DNA from: Neptunomonas phycophila | GTDB taxonomy: Bacteria > Pseudomonadota > Gammaproteobacteria > Pseudomonadales > Balneatricaceae | Assembly (NCBI RefSeq): GCF_001922575.1 | Contig: NZ_MRCI01000002.1 | Coordinates: 124,001-188,000 of the forward strand | Direction of reading: 5' to 3' | Length of the DNA stretch: 64,000 nucleotides | In this document: positions 1 to 9,264 of the stretch, piece after piece | Layout: each line of letters opens with the position of its first letter | Position numbering within the stretch: the stretch's first letter is position 1 | The notes under the pieces: generated by a model | What the model was told of the DNA's origin: nothing | What the model saw: the letters and a program-made list of their open reading frames with translations, nothing else | Database searches by the model: none | Made by a program: the position numbers and the translations under genes

Positions 1-204
1 GATTTTTATTTGCCTGATGTTGGCGTGTACATTGAGTGTGTGGATCGCTCTCGTGAGGCTGACTACCTTAAGTTTATAGACACTAAGCGTCAGCGTTACA
101 AAAAAGCAGGCCTAACGCTTATTGAGTTATCCGAAGCGGATACGCAGCAGCTTGATGCGGTACTGCCGCGTCTACTCAAGCCATTGGGTGTTGAGTTTTC
201 TTAG
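1..204 (+). CDS. C-terminal fragment of an unknown protein, possibly nuclease-like
   Basis: The reading frame is open to the left edge, so only the last 67 residues are visible. They include DFYLPD, then YIE, then DTKR and an LIEL strand. This order recalls the core of PD-(D/E)XK-type nuclease folds, where an acidic residue follows a 'DFYLP' strand and E and K come next, but too little is visible to assign a family. An in-frame TTG at base 10 is very unlikely to be the real start, because sensible coding continues upstream of it. The gene is convergent with the molybdopterin oxidoreductase that ends 20 bases downstream. Confidence 0.6.
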   Translation, partial: DFYLPDVGVYIECVDRSREADYLKFIDTKRQRYKKAGLTLIELSEADTQQLDAVLPRLLKPLGVEFS

Positions 205-224
205 CTTATTTGTCCTAACACATG

Positions 225-2573
225 CTAAATAATACGTGCGGATTCATACGCTTGTATTTCTACCGCTATGCTTTTTGAGGTAGGGGTTGCGCTAAAATCT
301 CCCACACTGTCGAGCGGGACCAATGGGTTAGTTTCTGGATAGTAAGCGGCCACATTACCAGCTGGAATATCGTAGGGGACTAATTTGAAACCGTCTATTT
401 GGCGAGTTTCGCCATCGTCCCATAATGATCGAATACTGACGCTTTGGCCGTCTGCAAAGCCTAGGCGTTGTATGTCGGCTTCGTTAATAAATATCACTTT
501 GCGTTCGCCTTTTATACCACGGTATCGGTCATTCATGCCGTAAATGGTGGTGTTGTATTGATCATGTGAGCGCAGGGTTTGCAATATGAGTGTGCGTTCT
601 GTGAGTTGAGAAGCTGCTTTATCAGGCAGTATGCTGGCGGGCAGTGCATGGCTGTGGATAACAGCTTTGCCCGTTTGGGTTTTCCACACAAGGTCGCGCG
701 CACTGTTACCTAAGTAAAACCCGCCCGGTTGGGCGATTTTTTCGTTGAAACCTTCAAATCCGGGGATGACTTGCTCGATCAGATCACGAATACGTCCATA
801 ATCTTCGGTTAACGCTGACCAGTTGACGAGCTGGCTTTTTGGGCTGTTTGCGAATGTTGCTGTGGCTAATGCTGCAATGATAGCCGGTTCAGAGCGCATT
901 TGATCTGATAGCGGCTCAATAACACCACCGGAAGCATGCACCATGCTAAACGAATCTTCTACGGTGACCTGTTGTGGGCCACTTGCTTGGTGGTCAATGT
1001 CTGTGCGTCCCAAGCAAGGCAATATAATGGCGTTTTTTCCAACCGCTAAATGCGAGCGGTTAAGCTTAGTACTGATCTGCACAGTGAGCTCGCAGTTTTG
1101 TAAAGCGGCATGTGTGACCTGTGTATCTGGTGTCGCGGCAGCAAAGTTGCCGCCCAGCCCAATAAACACCTTACTGCGGCCTGATCGCATAGCGCGGATG
1201 GCGTCGATAACGGCGTGGCCTGCTTGGGTGGGGGCTTCAAAACCAAACACTTCACCTAAGCGGCTTAAAAAGGCAGTGCTAGGGTTTTCGTTGATACCCA
1301 TGGTGCGGTCGCCTTGTACATTGCTGTGTCCGCGAACGGGGCAGGCACCAGCGCCAGGTTTGCCTAAGTTGCCGCGTAAGGCGAGCAGGTTGATAATTTC
1401 GTGAATGGTCGCTACTGAGTGTTTATGCTGTGTGATGCCCATTGCCCATGTACAGATAACGCGCGGTGCTTGGGCGTAGAGGGTAGCGGCGTGTTCTATT
1501 TCGGGTTGGCTTAAGCCCGATTGCTCCACAATACTTGTCCACGGAGTTGCATTAACTATAGCTAAATAATCTTCAAGTCCGACGGTGTTTGCTGTTAAGA
1601 AAGCGTGATCAAACACTGCTTCTGAGCGCTCTTGCGCTTCGTGTTCCAATGCGAGTAAGGCTTTTACCATGCCGCGGACTGCGGCCATATCGCCACCTAT
1701 TTTAGGGCAAAAGTAGTGTGATGATATCGGCGTTGATCCGTTGGTTAGCATCTGGACGGGACTTTGCGGGTTTTGGAAGCGCTCTAACCCACGCTCGCGT
1801 AAAGTATTAAAGCTTACAATGGGCGCGCCGCGCTTGCTGACTTCCCGCAGCGTTTCTAGCATTCGGGGGTGATTGGTCCCAGGGTTTTGACCAAAGACAA
1901 AAACGGCGTCGGCCTGCTCAAAATCGTCTATTTCAACGGTGCCTTTGCCGGTACCTATACTGCTGGTTAGGGCATATCCACTGGCCTCGTGACACATGTT
2001 AGAGCAATCAGGGAAGTTGTTCGTGCCAAACAACCGGCCAAACAACTGGTATAGAAAAGCGGCTTCATTACTTGCACGGCCTGATGTATATAGCTCGAGT
2101 TCATTAGGCGAACCTAAACGGTTAAGGGTATTAGCAATGGTGGTGAATGCGTCTTCCCAACTGATAGGCTCATAATGATCCGTTTTCGCGTTGTATTGCA
2201 TTGGGTGAGTTAAACGCCCTTGGTACTCTAGGTAATAATCGCTTTGAGTGCTTAACCAGCTAACGCTGTGCTGTGCGAAAAAGTCGGGTGAAACGGTTTT
2301 AGAGGTAGCTTCCCAATTAACAGCTTTAGCACCGTTTTCGCAAAACCGGATTTTGCTGTTATCGTGTTTTTCTCCCCATGCACATCCCGGACAATCAAAA
2401 CCTTGTGCTTGGTTGGTTTTAAGCAAAGTATGGATATTACGAACGGCGTTTTCGCTTTTAAGCCAGTGCTGAGTGGTGCTTTGTAAGGCTCCCCAACCAC
2501 CGGCTGGGCCTGTGTAAGGGGTGAAATACGCTGTTTTAAATGAGTGTGTTTGTGTTGCCTTTTGCGTGGACAT
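225..2573 (-). CDS. FdhF/YdeP-family molybdopterin oxidoreductase
   Basis: This 782-residue cytoplasmic oxidoreductase belongs to the formate dehydrogenase alpha-like (YdeP) branch of the molybdopterin bis-guanine dinucleotide enzymes. C61, C64 and C78 near the N-terminus may be cluster ligands. The segment CSNMCHEASG at about 190-199 aligns with the region where formate dehydrogenase H carries its selenocysteine, so C194 is the likely Mo ligand. No signal peptide is seen. The true substrate of this branch is uncertain, and E. coli YdeP has been linked to acid resistance. The start has an AAGGAA ribosome site. It lies 20 bases after fdhD on the same strand, so the two form an operon in which FdhD sulfurates the cofactor. 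Confidence 0.88.
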   Translation of the reverse strand: MSTQKATQTHSFKTAYFTPYTGPAGGWGALQSTTQHWLKSENAVRNIHTLLKTNQAQGFDCPGCAWGEKHDNSKIRFCENGAKAVNWEATSKTVSPDFFAQHSVSWLSTQSDYYLEYQGRLTHPMQYNAKTDHYEPISWEDAFTTIANTLNRLGSPNELELYTSGRASNEAAFLYQLFGRLFGTNNFPDCSNMCHEASGYALTSSIGTGKGTVEIDDFEQADAVFVFGQNPGTNHPRMLETLREVSKRGAPIVSFNTLRERGLERFQNPQSPVQMLTNGSTPISSHYFCPKIGGDMAAVRGMVKALLALEHEAQERSEAVFDHAFLTANTVGLEDYLAIVNATPWTSIVEQSGLSQPEIEHAATLYAQAPRVICTWAMGITQHKHSVATIHEIINLLALRGNLGKPGAGACPVRGHSNVQGDRTMGINENPSTAFLSRLGEVFGFEAPTQAGHAVIDAIRAMRSGRSKVFIGLGGNFAAATPDTQVTHAALQNCELTVQISTKLNRSHLAVGKNAIILPCLGRTDIDHQASGPQQVTVEDSFSMVHASGGVIEPLSDQMRSEPAIIAALATATFANSPKSQLVNWSALTEDYGRIRDLIEQVIPGFEGFNEKIAQPGGFYLGNSARDLVWKTQTGKAVIHSHALPASILPDKAASQLTERTLILQTLRSHDQYNTTIYGMNDRYRGIKGERKVIFINEADIQRLGFADGQSVSIRSLWDDGETRQIDGFKLVPYDIPAGNVAAYYPETNPLVPLDSVGDFSATPTSKSIAVEIQAYESARII

Positions 2574-2593
2574 GGGGTGTTCCTTGTTAGGCC

Positions 2594-3604
2594 TTAAGAC
2601 ACGATGCTTGGGTGATTGTCAGTGCATTTAGTAGATGTGTACCTATCAGAAAAATAGCGAGGTTTACCATGGCGCGGTATGTGGATTAGGCTGAGTCCGT
2701 AGCGTCGCGCTTGCTGAACCGCTAGCGCGCTAGGCGAAGCCAAATGGATTAATGAGTGAATGCCGGCGCGAACGGCTTTTTGGATAAGCTCGGTACTGCA
2801 GCGGCTGGTCATTAACACGCTAGTGCCGGTGAGCTCTTTTTGGTGCTCTAGCGCCCAGCCTATAATTTTATCAAGGGCATTATGACGGCCTATGTCTTCG
2901 TGGCTGGTGAGCACGGTTCCATGCTCATCTATTAAAACGGCGGCGTGTATAGCGCCTACTTGGCGGCCTAAAACCTGGTAAGTCGATACATTATCGCGAA
3001 GGTGTATGAGCTGTTCAGCGTTGAGATTCGCAAAAGCGCTGTTATCAGGTAGTGGTTTCAGTGGTGGTAAGGCATCAGCTAATGATGCAGTTCCACATAA
3101 GCCGCAGCCTGTAGAGCCTTTACGAGCGGTTTGTTGTTGCTTGTAGGTATGTAATGCGCGAGGGCTAAGTACGATGTCTGCCGTTATACTGTGTATGCCG
3201 TCATAAATAATTGGATCTACGCGTAAATCGCGTATGTCCTGCAATGAGCTAATGATCCCTTCGCTATAGGCAAACCCCATTATAAATGATTCGATATCAA
3301 TGGGCGTTATCATCATAACCGCATGAGCAAGGCCGTTAACGGTAATAACGAGCGGCATTTCTTCGATTAAATCGACGGATAAATCTTCAAAAGAGTCGCT
3401 TGGATTGTTAGCGGTGTAGGCTTCCCTGTATAGGGTTGTTTGATACCCATGACGATTACATGGCAACCGTTGAGCTTGGTTGCTCGATGAGGGCTGCTCG
3501 TCACAAGGTGTTGAGCAAACAGTTGCCGCTTGGGTTGTTTCTTGATTATTTGCATGGCTTTTCAGGTGTTTAGATTCTGGCCAAGCAAGATACACGGGGC
3601 TCAT
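2594..3604 (-). CDS. fdhD: FdhD, sulfurtransferase for formate dehydrogenase-type enzymes
   Basis: FdhD passes sulfur from IscS to the molybdenum cofactor, which formate dehydrogenase-like enzymes need for activity. The conserved CxxC pair is visible in STGCGLCG (C167 and C170). The core begins near residue 55, so the 336-residue product has about 50 extra N-terminal residues relative to typical FdhD proteins of around 270-280. That extension is Ser/Gln/Asn-rich with three cysteines, so a downstream start is possible, although I see no clearly better one. It is first in an operon with the YdeP-like enzyme and divergent from nothing: the LysR gene upstream is on the same strand. Confidence 0.88.
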   Translation of the reverse strand: MSPVYLAWPESKHLKSHANNQETTQAATVCSTPCDEQPSSSNQAQRLPCNRHGYQTTLYREAYTANNPSDSFEDLSVDLIEEMPLVITVNGLAHAVMMITPIDIESFIMGFAYSEGIISSLQDIRDLRVDPIIYDGIHSITADIVLSPRALHTYKQQQTARKGSTGCGLCGTASLADALPPLKPLPDNSAFANLNAEQLIHLRDNVSTYQVLGRQVGAIHAAVLIDEHGTVLTSHEDIGRHNALDKIIGWALEHQKELTGTSVLMTSRCSTELIQKAVRAGIHSLIHLASPSALAVQQARRYGLSLIHIPRHGKPRYFSDRYTSTKCTDNHPSIVS

Positions 3605-3701
3605 AGTGGTTGATCATTATTTGATGATGTGTCCTTTAGAATAGGCCTGTCAGCTCTTGGCGTCCAATCAAGGTTATAGATCTGTTGATAGATATGGTCT
3701 A

Positions 3702-4604
3702 TCAATAGGTGGTTTTCAGCATTTGTAACAAGGCAAGTGCGAGTCCATTGGGAGTGCTTTGGTTACGACAGCTAACAGCAGCAAGCGCAGGTTGCGGTAA
3801 AGCGGTTTCCATCGGAGCTATCATTAAATGGTCGAGCATAGGACTGTTAAGCACAGGTAAGGGGACTAGCGTGCAGCAAAGGCCTTCGTTAGCGGCTTCG
3901 ATTAGGTGTTCGACGGCATCGGATTCGATCAGTGGGGTCAGTGTTACCCCTTTAACACTGGCGGTGCGATCGATACCTTGTCTAAACCGCATCGCCGGAC
4001 TCAGCAAGCCGAGAGGGATGTTGGCTAGTGCCGACCAGGGTAATCGATGCGGTGCCGGTAAGTTTGAGTCTTGGTCAAAATGAAAGTACTCAGGGTGGTA
4101 TAACAAGCCGATATCGGGTTGCCCTAAAGGGTGCACGATAAAGCGTTCGGACTCTACTTGAGCTAAGTAAGTCAGCCCGACGTCCAGATGATTACTGGTT
4201 AGTTGCTCAATGATCTGCTCGGAGCTTAGGGAGTGTAATTGGAAGCGTAGTTGAGGAGACTGTTCTGATAAGGCTTTGAGAACAGGCATGAGGTGTACAT
4301 GGCTTAGGGGCACAATACCAATGCGTAAAGTGCCGACTAAAGAGCCTTTTAAACGGGCCGCTTCGGATTTCAGCCCATCAAAAGCACTGATGGTTTGTTT
4401 GGCCCACTGTAGTAATCGCTCGCCTTCGGGCGTAAAGCCTTCGAAGCGTTGCTTTCGTTTGATCAGTGTAACGCCAAGCTCTTCCTCTAAATTACGAAGC
4501 CGCATGGATAACGTCGGTTGTGTTACACAGCAAGCGTCGGCTGCTTTGCCAAAATGACCAAGGCGTTCTAGGGCGCATAAAAATTGTAGCTGCTTAATAT
4601 CCAT
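3702..4604 (-). CDS. LysR-family transcriptional regulator
   Basis: A 300-residue regulator with a typical N-terminal winged helix-turn-helix (residues about 1-60, FGKAADACCVTQPTLSMRLRNLE) and a C-terminal periplasmic-binding-protein-like effector domain from about 90. It lies 97 bases upstream of fdhD on the same strand, so it probably controls the fdhD-oxidoreductase pair. Autoregulation from the 190-base gap before the CPXCG gene is also likely. The effector cannot be read from sequence. Confidence 0.88.
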   Translation of the reverse strand: MDIKQLQFLCALERLGHFGKAADACCVTQPTLSMRLRNLEEELGVTLIKRKQRFEGFTPEGERLLQWAKQTISAFDGLKSEAARLKGSLVGTLRIGIVPLSHVHLMPVLKALSEQSPQLRFQLHSLSSEQIIEQLTSNHLDVGLTYLAQVESERFIVHPLGQPDIGLLYHPEYFHFDQDSNLPAPHRLPWSALANIPLGLLSPAMRFRQGIDRTASVKGVTLTPLIESDAVEHLIEAANEGLCCTLVPLPVLNSPMLDHLMIAPMETALPQPALAAVSCRNQSTPNGLALALLQMLKTTY

Positions 4605-4794
4605 AAATGGGTGTCGCCTTTAGGCTCGCTGTGTTGAGCGTGATTGATACTGTCGATGATAAGAAGAGATGAAGGCATTGCCAACCCTAAGCGCAGCGCT
4701 TGGCGATAAAAATTAGACCTACAGCGTGGATCTAAATTGGGCAAAGGCTATCAGAGTGAGAATAGGGTAAAAAATTAAATGAAGAGGTAAGTTA

Positions 4795-4986
4795 ATGAGC
4801 TTTTTAGATGAACAAGAGATTGGATGCCCGTATTGTGGAGAGCGTATTACGGTATTGATTGATCCAACCGATTCGGACCAGCAATATATCGAAGATTGTC
4901 AGGTGTGTTGTCGCCCAATCGATTTTTTTGTATCCGAAACCGAAGAGGGCGATCTACAGGTGCATGTGCAGTCAGAAAATGAGTGA
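4795..4986 (+). CDS. CPXCG-motif cysteine-rich protein
   Basis: This 63-residue protein has a zinc-binding signature: CPYCG at residues 11-15 and a second pair CQVCCRP near 41-47. This matches the small CPXCG family common in gammaproteobacteria, whose function is unknown. A GAGG ribosome site precedes the ATG. The gene is convergent with the SMI1/KNR4 gene, with only 4 bases between the stop codons. The acidic C-terminus (SETEEGDLQVHVQSENE) is typical of the family. Confidence 0.88.
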   Translation: MSFLDEQEIGCPYCGERITVLIDPTDSDQQYIEDCQVCCRPIDFFVSETEEGDLQVHVQSENE

Positions 4987-4990
4987 TGCG

Positions 4991-5398
4991 TTAGCTTTGC
5001 ATCCACACTTTCTCGACCCAATCCCAGATGTTTTCCCACTCTTGTTCGCCAAACTCTTCGGTTTCGCGTTCCCAAAAACTAATCACACCTTCGCTAGACA
5101 TCGCGTAGTAGCCATCTGGTGTTTCGCACACAGGGATAACATCGCGTGGTAAACCAATAGACCATGCGGTTGCCGTAACTTCAGGAAGGTGAGTATGCGC
5201 GTGCGGGTCTGTAACCGTAACAGGGGTAAGCGTGCCCACCACTACATCGCTTGCTTCTAAGAGGTACTCTTTAAAATCGGGTGGTATGCCAATGAGCAAT
5301 TCTTCTTCTATTTCGACTAGTTGATCGTCATCTGGTAATTCGATTGAGCCAAATCGATCGAGATTCATAGCGCGAAGTTCATCGATAATATCGTTCAT
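4991..5398 (-). CDS. SMI1/KNR4 (SUKH) family protein
   Basis: A 135-residue acidic protein with the SUKH-fold pattern: an early 'IEEELLIGIPPDFKEYLLEASD' helix-turn, the 'GVISFWERE' strand and a final 'WENIWDWVEKVW' helix. SUKH proteins are often immunity proteins for contact-dependent toxins, but stand-alone housekeeping versions also exist. No toxin gene is adjacent here, so I make no immunity claim. The ribosome site before the ATG is weak. It may share a promoter with nothing else, as pilU ends downstream on the same strand after a 100-base gap. Confidence 0.8.
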   Translation of the reverse strand: MNDIIDELRAMNLDRFGSIELPDDDQLVEIEEELLIGIPPDFKEYLLEASDVVVGTLTPVTVTDPHAHTHLPEVTATAWSIGLPRDVIPVCETPDGYYAMSSEGVISFWERETEEFGEQEWENIWDWVEKVWMQS

Positions 5399-5511
5399 GA
5401 GCAGTCACTCGGGCAGAGATTAAAAAGAAGTATTAAATGAAGCGAGAATGTACCGCAAGCACTAACACGATGCCAGCGTTTGCGGTGAGTGGTCTAGATA
5501 AACAGTGAGGC

Positions 5512-6672
5512 TTAGCGGAAAATCGAGTTGATTGGATCGGTTTCGTCTTCGTCGGCTTCGGGTTTTTTGTCTTCTTCTAAACTTAAATTGAGGCCTGGCG
5601 TTGTGTTTTGACCTTCTTTGCTGAGTTTAATACGAAGGCGCAGGTTATTCGGCGAATCGGCATTTTTGATAGCCTCTTCCTCTGTAACGCGGCCTTCTTT
5701 CACTAGCTTGAACAAAGCAGAGTCAAAGGTTTGCATACCCAATGCTTCGGACTTTTCCATTATTTCTTTTATACCGTCAATATCCCCTTTGAGGATCAGC
5801 TCTTGAATAGTGGATGTGCCGATAAGTATTTCTATAGCTGCCGCACGCTTGCCATCAATAGTTGGGACTAACCGTTGTGAGACGATTGCACGGACATTTA
5901 ACGATAAATCCATTAAAAGCTGGTTGCGCTTTTCTTCAGGGAAGAAATTGATAATCCGGTCGAACGCTTGGTTGGCGTTGTTTGCATGCAAAGTGGAAAT
6001 TGCTAAGTGTCCGGTTTCTGCGAAAGCTAAACAATGTTCCATTGTCTCACGGTCGCGTATTTCGCCAATGAGGATCACATCGGGTGCTTGGCGCAGGGTG
6101 TTGATCAAGGCATTGTGAAAACTGCGAGTGTCCACACCGACTTCGCGCTGGTTAACAATCGACTTTTTGTGCGAATGAACAAACTCGATAGGGTCCTCAA
6201 TGGTGATGATATGACCGCCGCTATTGGTGTTGCGGTGATCAATTAATGCCGCTAACGAGGTCGATTTGCCAGAACCTGTACCGCCCACAAAGAGGATTAG
6301 CCCACGCTTAGACATGATGACATCTTTAAGCGTATCCGGTAGCCCTAAATCTTCCATGCGCGGAATATCCATTTTGATATTACGCGCGACGATGGCGACG
6401 TCGTTACGTTGCTTGAAGATGTTGAGTCGAAAGCGTCCCGCTTTTTCAACTGTGATTGCGAGGTTCATTTCTAATTCGTGATGAAATGTCTCGCGTTGTT
6501 CTTCATCCATGACCGCTAAAGCGATTTTCTCAATATCACCGCGTTGGTAAACATCCCGTGACAGGGGTTTTAGGACGCCTTGAAACTTGCCACAGGGCGG
6601 AGCGCCAGTGGACAAATAAAGGTCTGAACCATCATGCGCTGCCAGTTTTTGCAGGCATTCATAAAAATCCAT
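5512..6672 (-). CDS. pilU: PilU-like type IV pilus retraction ATPase
   Basis: This 386-residue cytoplasmic hexameric ATPase works with PilT in pilus retraction. It shows Walker A GGTGSGKST (130-138), the Asp box ITIEDPIEF (156-164), Walker B DVILIGEIRDRET (198-210) and the His box HLAISTLHANN (222-232). The length, the N-terminal SDLYLSTGAPP and the acidic tail ending in SIFR fit PilU better than PilT (about 345 residues). It follows the DHH gene by 13 bases on the same strand with an AAGGAA site, so the two are probably co-transcribed. No pilT or other pilus gene is in the window. Confidence 0.88.
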   Translation of the reverse strand: MDFYECLQKLAAHDGSDLYLSTGAPPCGKFQGVLKPLSRDVYQRGDIEKIALAVMDEEQRETFHHELEMNLAITVEKAGRFRLNIFKQRNDVAIVARNIKMDIPRMEDLGLPDTLKDVIMSKRGLILFVGGTGSGKSTSLAALIDHRNTNSGGHIITIEDPIEFVHSHKKSIVNQREVGVDTRSFHNALINTLRQAPDVILIGEIRDRETMEHCLAFAETGHLAISTLHANNANQAFDRIINFFPEEKRNQLLMDLSLNVRAIVSQRLVPTIDGKRAAAIEILIGTSTIQELILKGDIDGIKEIMEKSEALGMQTFDSALFKLVKEGRVTEEEAIKNADSPNNLRLRIKLSKEGQNTTPGLNLSLEEDKKPEADEDETDPINSIFR

Positions 6673-6685
6673 GTGCGCGCTTTCC

Positions 6686-7615
6686 TTAGCCGTCTTCGTT
6701 GATTTGTTTGATCAGTGCTTCGAGAGTTGCTTGGGCTTTATCGTTATCAACTTGGCAAGTGCCCGCAGCATGATGACCACCGCCATTATAACGCAGCATA
6801 AGTTCGCCTACATTGGTTTGCGAGTTACGATCAAAGATCGATTTACCCGTCGCGAATACGGTATTTTGTTGCTTTAAGCCCCACAGTACATGGATAGAAA
6901 TATTGCATTGCGGGAATAACGCATAAATTACAAAGCGGTTGCCGGCATAAATCGTATCTTCGTTACGTAAATCTAAGACGACTAAGTTTCCGTGCACAGT
7001 GGCGCAGCGTTTAATTTGTTCTTTGCATTTGGCTTCATGTTCAAAATACAGCTCGACGCGCTCTTTCACATCGGGAAGAGTCAGGATTTCATCGATATTA
7101 TGGTTCTTGCAGTAGTCGATAAGGTCCATCATTAACTGGTAGTTAGAGATGCGAAATTCGCGGAAGCGCCCTAAGCCGGTGCGCGCATCCATTAAAAAGT
7201 TAAGCAGCTCCCAACCTTTAGGGTTTAGCACTTCTTCTTGGTTGTATTGAGCCGAATCGCCTTTGTCGACGGCTTCCATCATTTCGTCCCATGCTTTAGG
7301 GAATGAAGCATGGCCACCATAGTGACGCCATACGACACGTGCTGCTGATGGTGCGTCCGGGTCTATGATGTGGTTATCGGCTTGCTCGTTACGGATAGTT
7401 TCGGATAAGTGGTGGTCGAAAGAAATATGTGCACTAGCAACGTAAGGTAGGTTGGTCGTGATATCGTCCCCGGTTATCTCGATTTTCCCGTCTTGCATAT
7501 CTTTAGGGTGTACAAATTTTATATCGTTTAATAGATGTAGATGCTTCAGTAAAACAGCACACACTAAGCCATCAAAGTCACTACGGGTTACAAGTCGAAA
7601 CTGGCGATCAGACAT
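6686..7615 (-). CDS. DHH-family phosphoesterase
   Basis: A 309-residue protein of the DHH/DHHA1 superfamily, which includes RecJ, NrnA and exopolyphosphatases and uses two divalent metals to cleave phosphodiesters or pyrophosphates. Visible motifs are SDFDG (12-16), the signature DHHLSE near residue 67, and GGGHHAAGT (about 281-289) in the DHHA1 substrate-binding domain. The real substrate (oligonucleotide, cyclic dinucleotide product or polyphosphate) cannot be told. The start has an AAGG site 5 bases upstream. It is the first gene of a likely two-gene unit with pilU. Confidence 0.85.
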   Translation of the reverse strand: MSDRQFRLVTRSDFDGLVCAVLLKHLHLLNDIKFVHPKDMQDGKIEITGDDITTNLPYVASAHISFDHHLSETIRNEQADNHIIDPDAPSAARVVWRHYGGHASFPKAWDEMMEAVDKGDSAQYNQEEVLNPKGWELLNFLMDARTGLGRFREFRISNYQLMMDLIDYCKNHNIDEILTLPDVKERVELYFEHEAKCKEQIKRCATVHGNLVVLDLRNEDTIYAGNRFVIYALFPQCNISIHVLWGLKQQNTVFATGKSIFDRNSQTNVGELMLRYNGGGHHAAGTCQVDNDKAQATLEALIKQINEDG

Positions 7616-7738
7616 ACCTTAATCCTTTTCATGTTTGTTACATTGAACATTTATGTATGAAACATTCGTTTTATTAACAGAGTATAGACAAGGTATCGGC
7701 AAGTGCTGGCGGATTTTGAAGTTAGTTGGGCAGAAAAT

Positions 7739-7766
7739 AAAAAAGCCACCTGCTAGGCGGCTTTTA
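7739..7766 (-). terminator. Rho-independent terminator of the liv operon
   Basis: Read on the minus strand, AAAAGCCGCC and GGTGGCTTTT form a G-C rich stem around a TAGCA loop, followed by a run of six T. It lies 28 bases after the livF stop and ends the importer operon. Confidence 0.85.
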
Positions 7767-7793
7767 GAGGGTTCGAGGGCAAAGGAAGGGGCA

Positions 7794-8495
7794 TTACCCT
7801 CCCAAATACGCTTGGCGTACGGCTTCATTGGTGAGTAACGCGTCACCCGTATCGCTGAGCACTACACGGCCGTTTTCGAGCACATAACCCCGATCAGCTA
7901 TGCGTAATGCTTGGTTCGCGTTTTGCTCGACCAAGAAGATAGTCACTCCTTCGTTGCGCAGCTGTTCGATGATGTCGAAGATTTGCTGGATGATGATAGG
8001 CGCTAAGCCTAATGACGGCTCATCTAGCAGGATCATTCGTGGCTTACTCATCATCGCGCGTCCAATAGCGAGCATTTGTTGTTCGCCGCCAGACATGGTG
8101 CCGGCGCGCTGGTTGATTCGTTCGCGTAAGCGGGGGAACAGTTCCAGTACATGTTCTAACGTTTCTTGATACTCGGCCTGAGAGCGAAAATAAGCGCCCA
8201 TGTGCAGGTTTTCTTGAACAGTAAGGCGTGAGAAGACTCGGCGGCCTTCGGGGACAACGGCTAGCCCTTTGCGCATAATGGCAGGTGTATCCATTTTGCT
8301 GATGTCTGTGCCGTCAAACTCGATCGTGCCGGACGTTGCGCGCGGATCGCCGCAAATAGTCATCATCAAAGTGGTTTTGCCGGCGCCATTGGCTCCAATG
8401 AGAGTGACTATCTCACCGGTTTTGACGTCAATAGAGACGTCATGCAGCGCTTGGATTGGCCCATAATGTGTATTGATCTTGTCGATTTTTAACAT
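7794..8495 (-). CDS. livF: LivF, ATPase of branched-chain amino acid ABC importer
   Basis: This 233-residue nucleotide-binding subunit is the second ATPase of the high-affinity leucine/isoleucine/valine importer. Walker A GANGAGKTT (about 34-42), the ABC signature MSGGEQQ and Walker B ILLDEPSLGLAP are intact. It is last in the operon, starts one base after livG ends, and is followed by a terminator. Liv-type cassettes can also carry other amino acids, amides or urea, so the substrate is inferred from the whole operon. Confidence 0.93.
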   Translation of the reverse strand: MLKIDKINTHYGPIQALHDVSIDVKTGEIVTLIGANGAGKTTLMMTICGDPRATSGTIEFDGTDISKMDTPAIMRKGLAVVPEGRRVFSRLTVQENLHMGAYFRSQAEYQETLEHVLELFPRLRERINQRAGTMSGGEQQMLAIGRAMMSKPRMILLDEPSLGLAPIIIQQIFDIIEQLRNEGVTIFLVEQNANQALRIADRGYVLENGRVVLSDTGDALLTNEAVRQAYLGG

Positions 8496-8496
8496 G

Positions 8497-9264
8497 TTAG
8501 GCTTCTCCTAAGTATGCTTTGATAACATCGGGATTGTTGCGGATGTCATCGGCATTACCATCGGCGAGTGGTGTGCCTTGAGCGATTACGTAAATATGAT
8601 CCGAAATGCCCATGACTAGACCCATATCATGCTCGATTAAGAGTACCGAAATGTCGTGTTCGTCACGTAGCTTGATGATGAGTTCATCCAGTTCTTTTGT
8701 TTCGTTGGGGTTGAGGCCAGCAGCTGGCTCATCCAACAGTAACAGCTCGGGTTGAGTCACCATACAGCGTGCAATCTCTAAACGACGTTGCTGGCCGTAA
8801 GAAAGGTTGCCTGATTCACGGTTAGCAAACTGTAATAGATCGACTTCTTCTAGCCAGTGGGCGGCACGGTCCATCGCTTCTTGTTCAAGGCGTTTGTAAG
8901 ATGCGGTTTTGAATAGACCCGATAGCAAATTGGTATTGAGATGGCGATGCTGTGCAACCAGCATGTTCTCGATGACTGTCATTTGCTTGAATAGCCGCAC
9001 ATGCTGGAAGGTGCGTACTAAACCTTGGCGAGAGATTTGAAAGTCTTTTTTGCCCGCTATTTCTTTCCCTTTGAACATGACGCTGCCGCCTGTTGGGATG
9101 TAGAAACCGGACAGGCAGTTAAACACGGTTGTTTTACCTGCTCCATTGGGGCCGATAACCGACACTATTTGACGTTCTTTTACGTTCAAGTTCACTTTGT
9201 TGACGGCAACTAGCCCACCAAACTGCATCATTAGCCCGTTAACATCTAATAATAACTGGCTCAT
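8497..9264 (-). CDS. livG: LivG, ATPase of branched-chain amino acid ABC importer
   Basis: A 255-residue ATPase with Walker [10 protein letters not shown], signature [13 protein letters not shown] and Walker [14 protein letters not shown]. LivG is recognised by the LSYGQQR signature, where LivF has MSGGEQQ. The start overlaps the end of livM by 4 bases, which suggests translational coupling. It pairs with LivF as the heterodimeric motor of the importer. Confidence 0.93.
   Translation of the reverse strand: MSQLLLDVNGLMMQFGGLVAVNKVNLNVKERQIVSVIGPNGAGKTTVFNCLSGFYIPTGGSVMFKGKEIAGKKDFQISRQGLVRTFQHVRLFKQMTVIENMLVAQHRHLNTNLLSGLFKTASYKRLEQEAMDRAAHWLEEVDLLQFANRESGNLSYGQQRRLEIARCMVTQPELLLLDEPAAGLNPNETKELDELIIKLRDEHDISVLLIEHDMGLVMGISDHIYVIAQGTPLADGNADDIRNNPDVIKAYLGEA

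Noticed and set aside
4991-5398. Toxin-immunity reading of the SMI1/KNR4 protein
   Set aside because: No toxin, Rhs or CdiA-like gene is adjacent; the fold alone does not prove immunity.
7619-7846. 75-codon minus-strand ORF overlapping the livF end and its terminator
   Set aside because: It crosses the hairpin terminator and has no plausible translation start.
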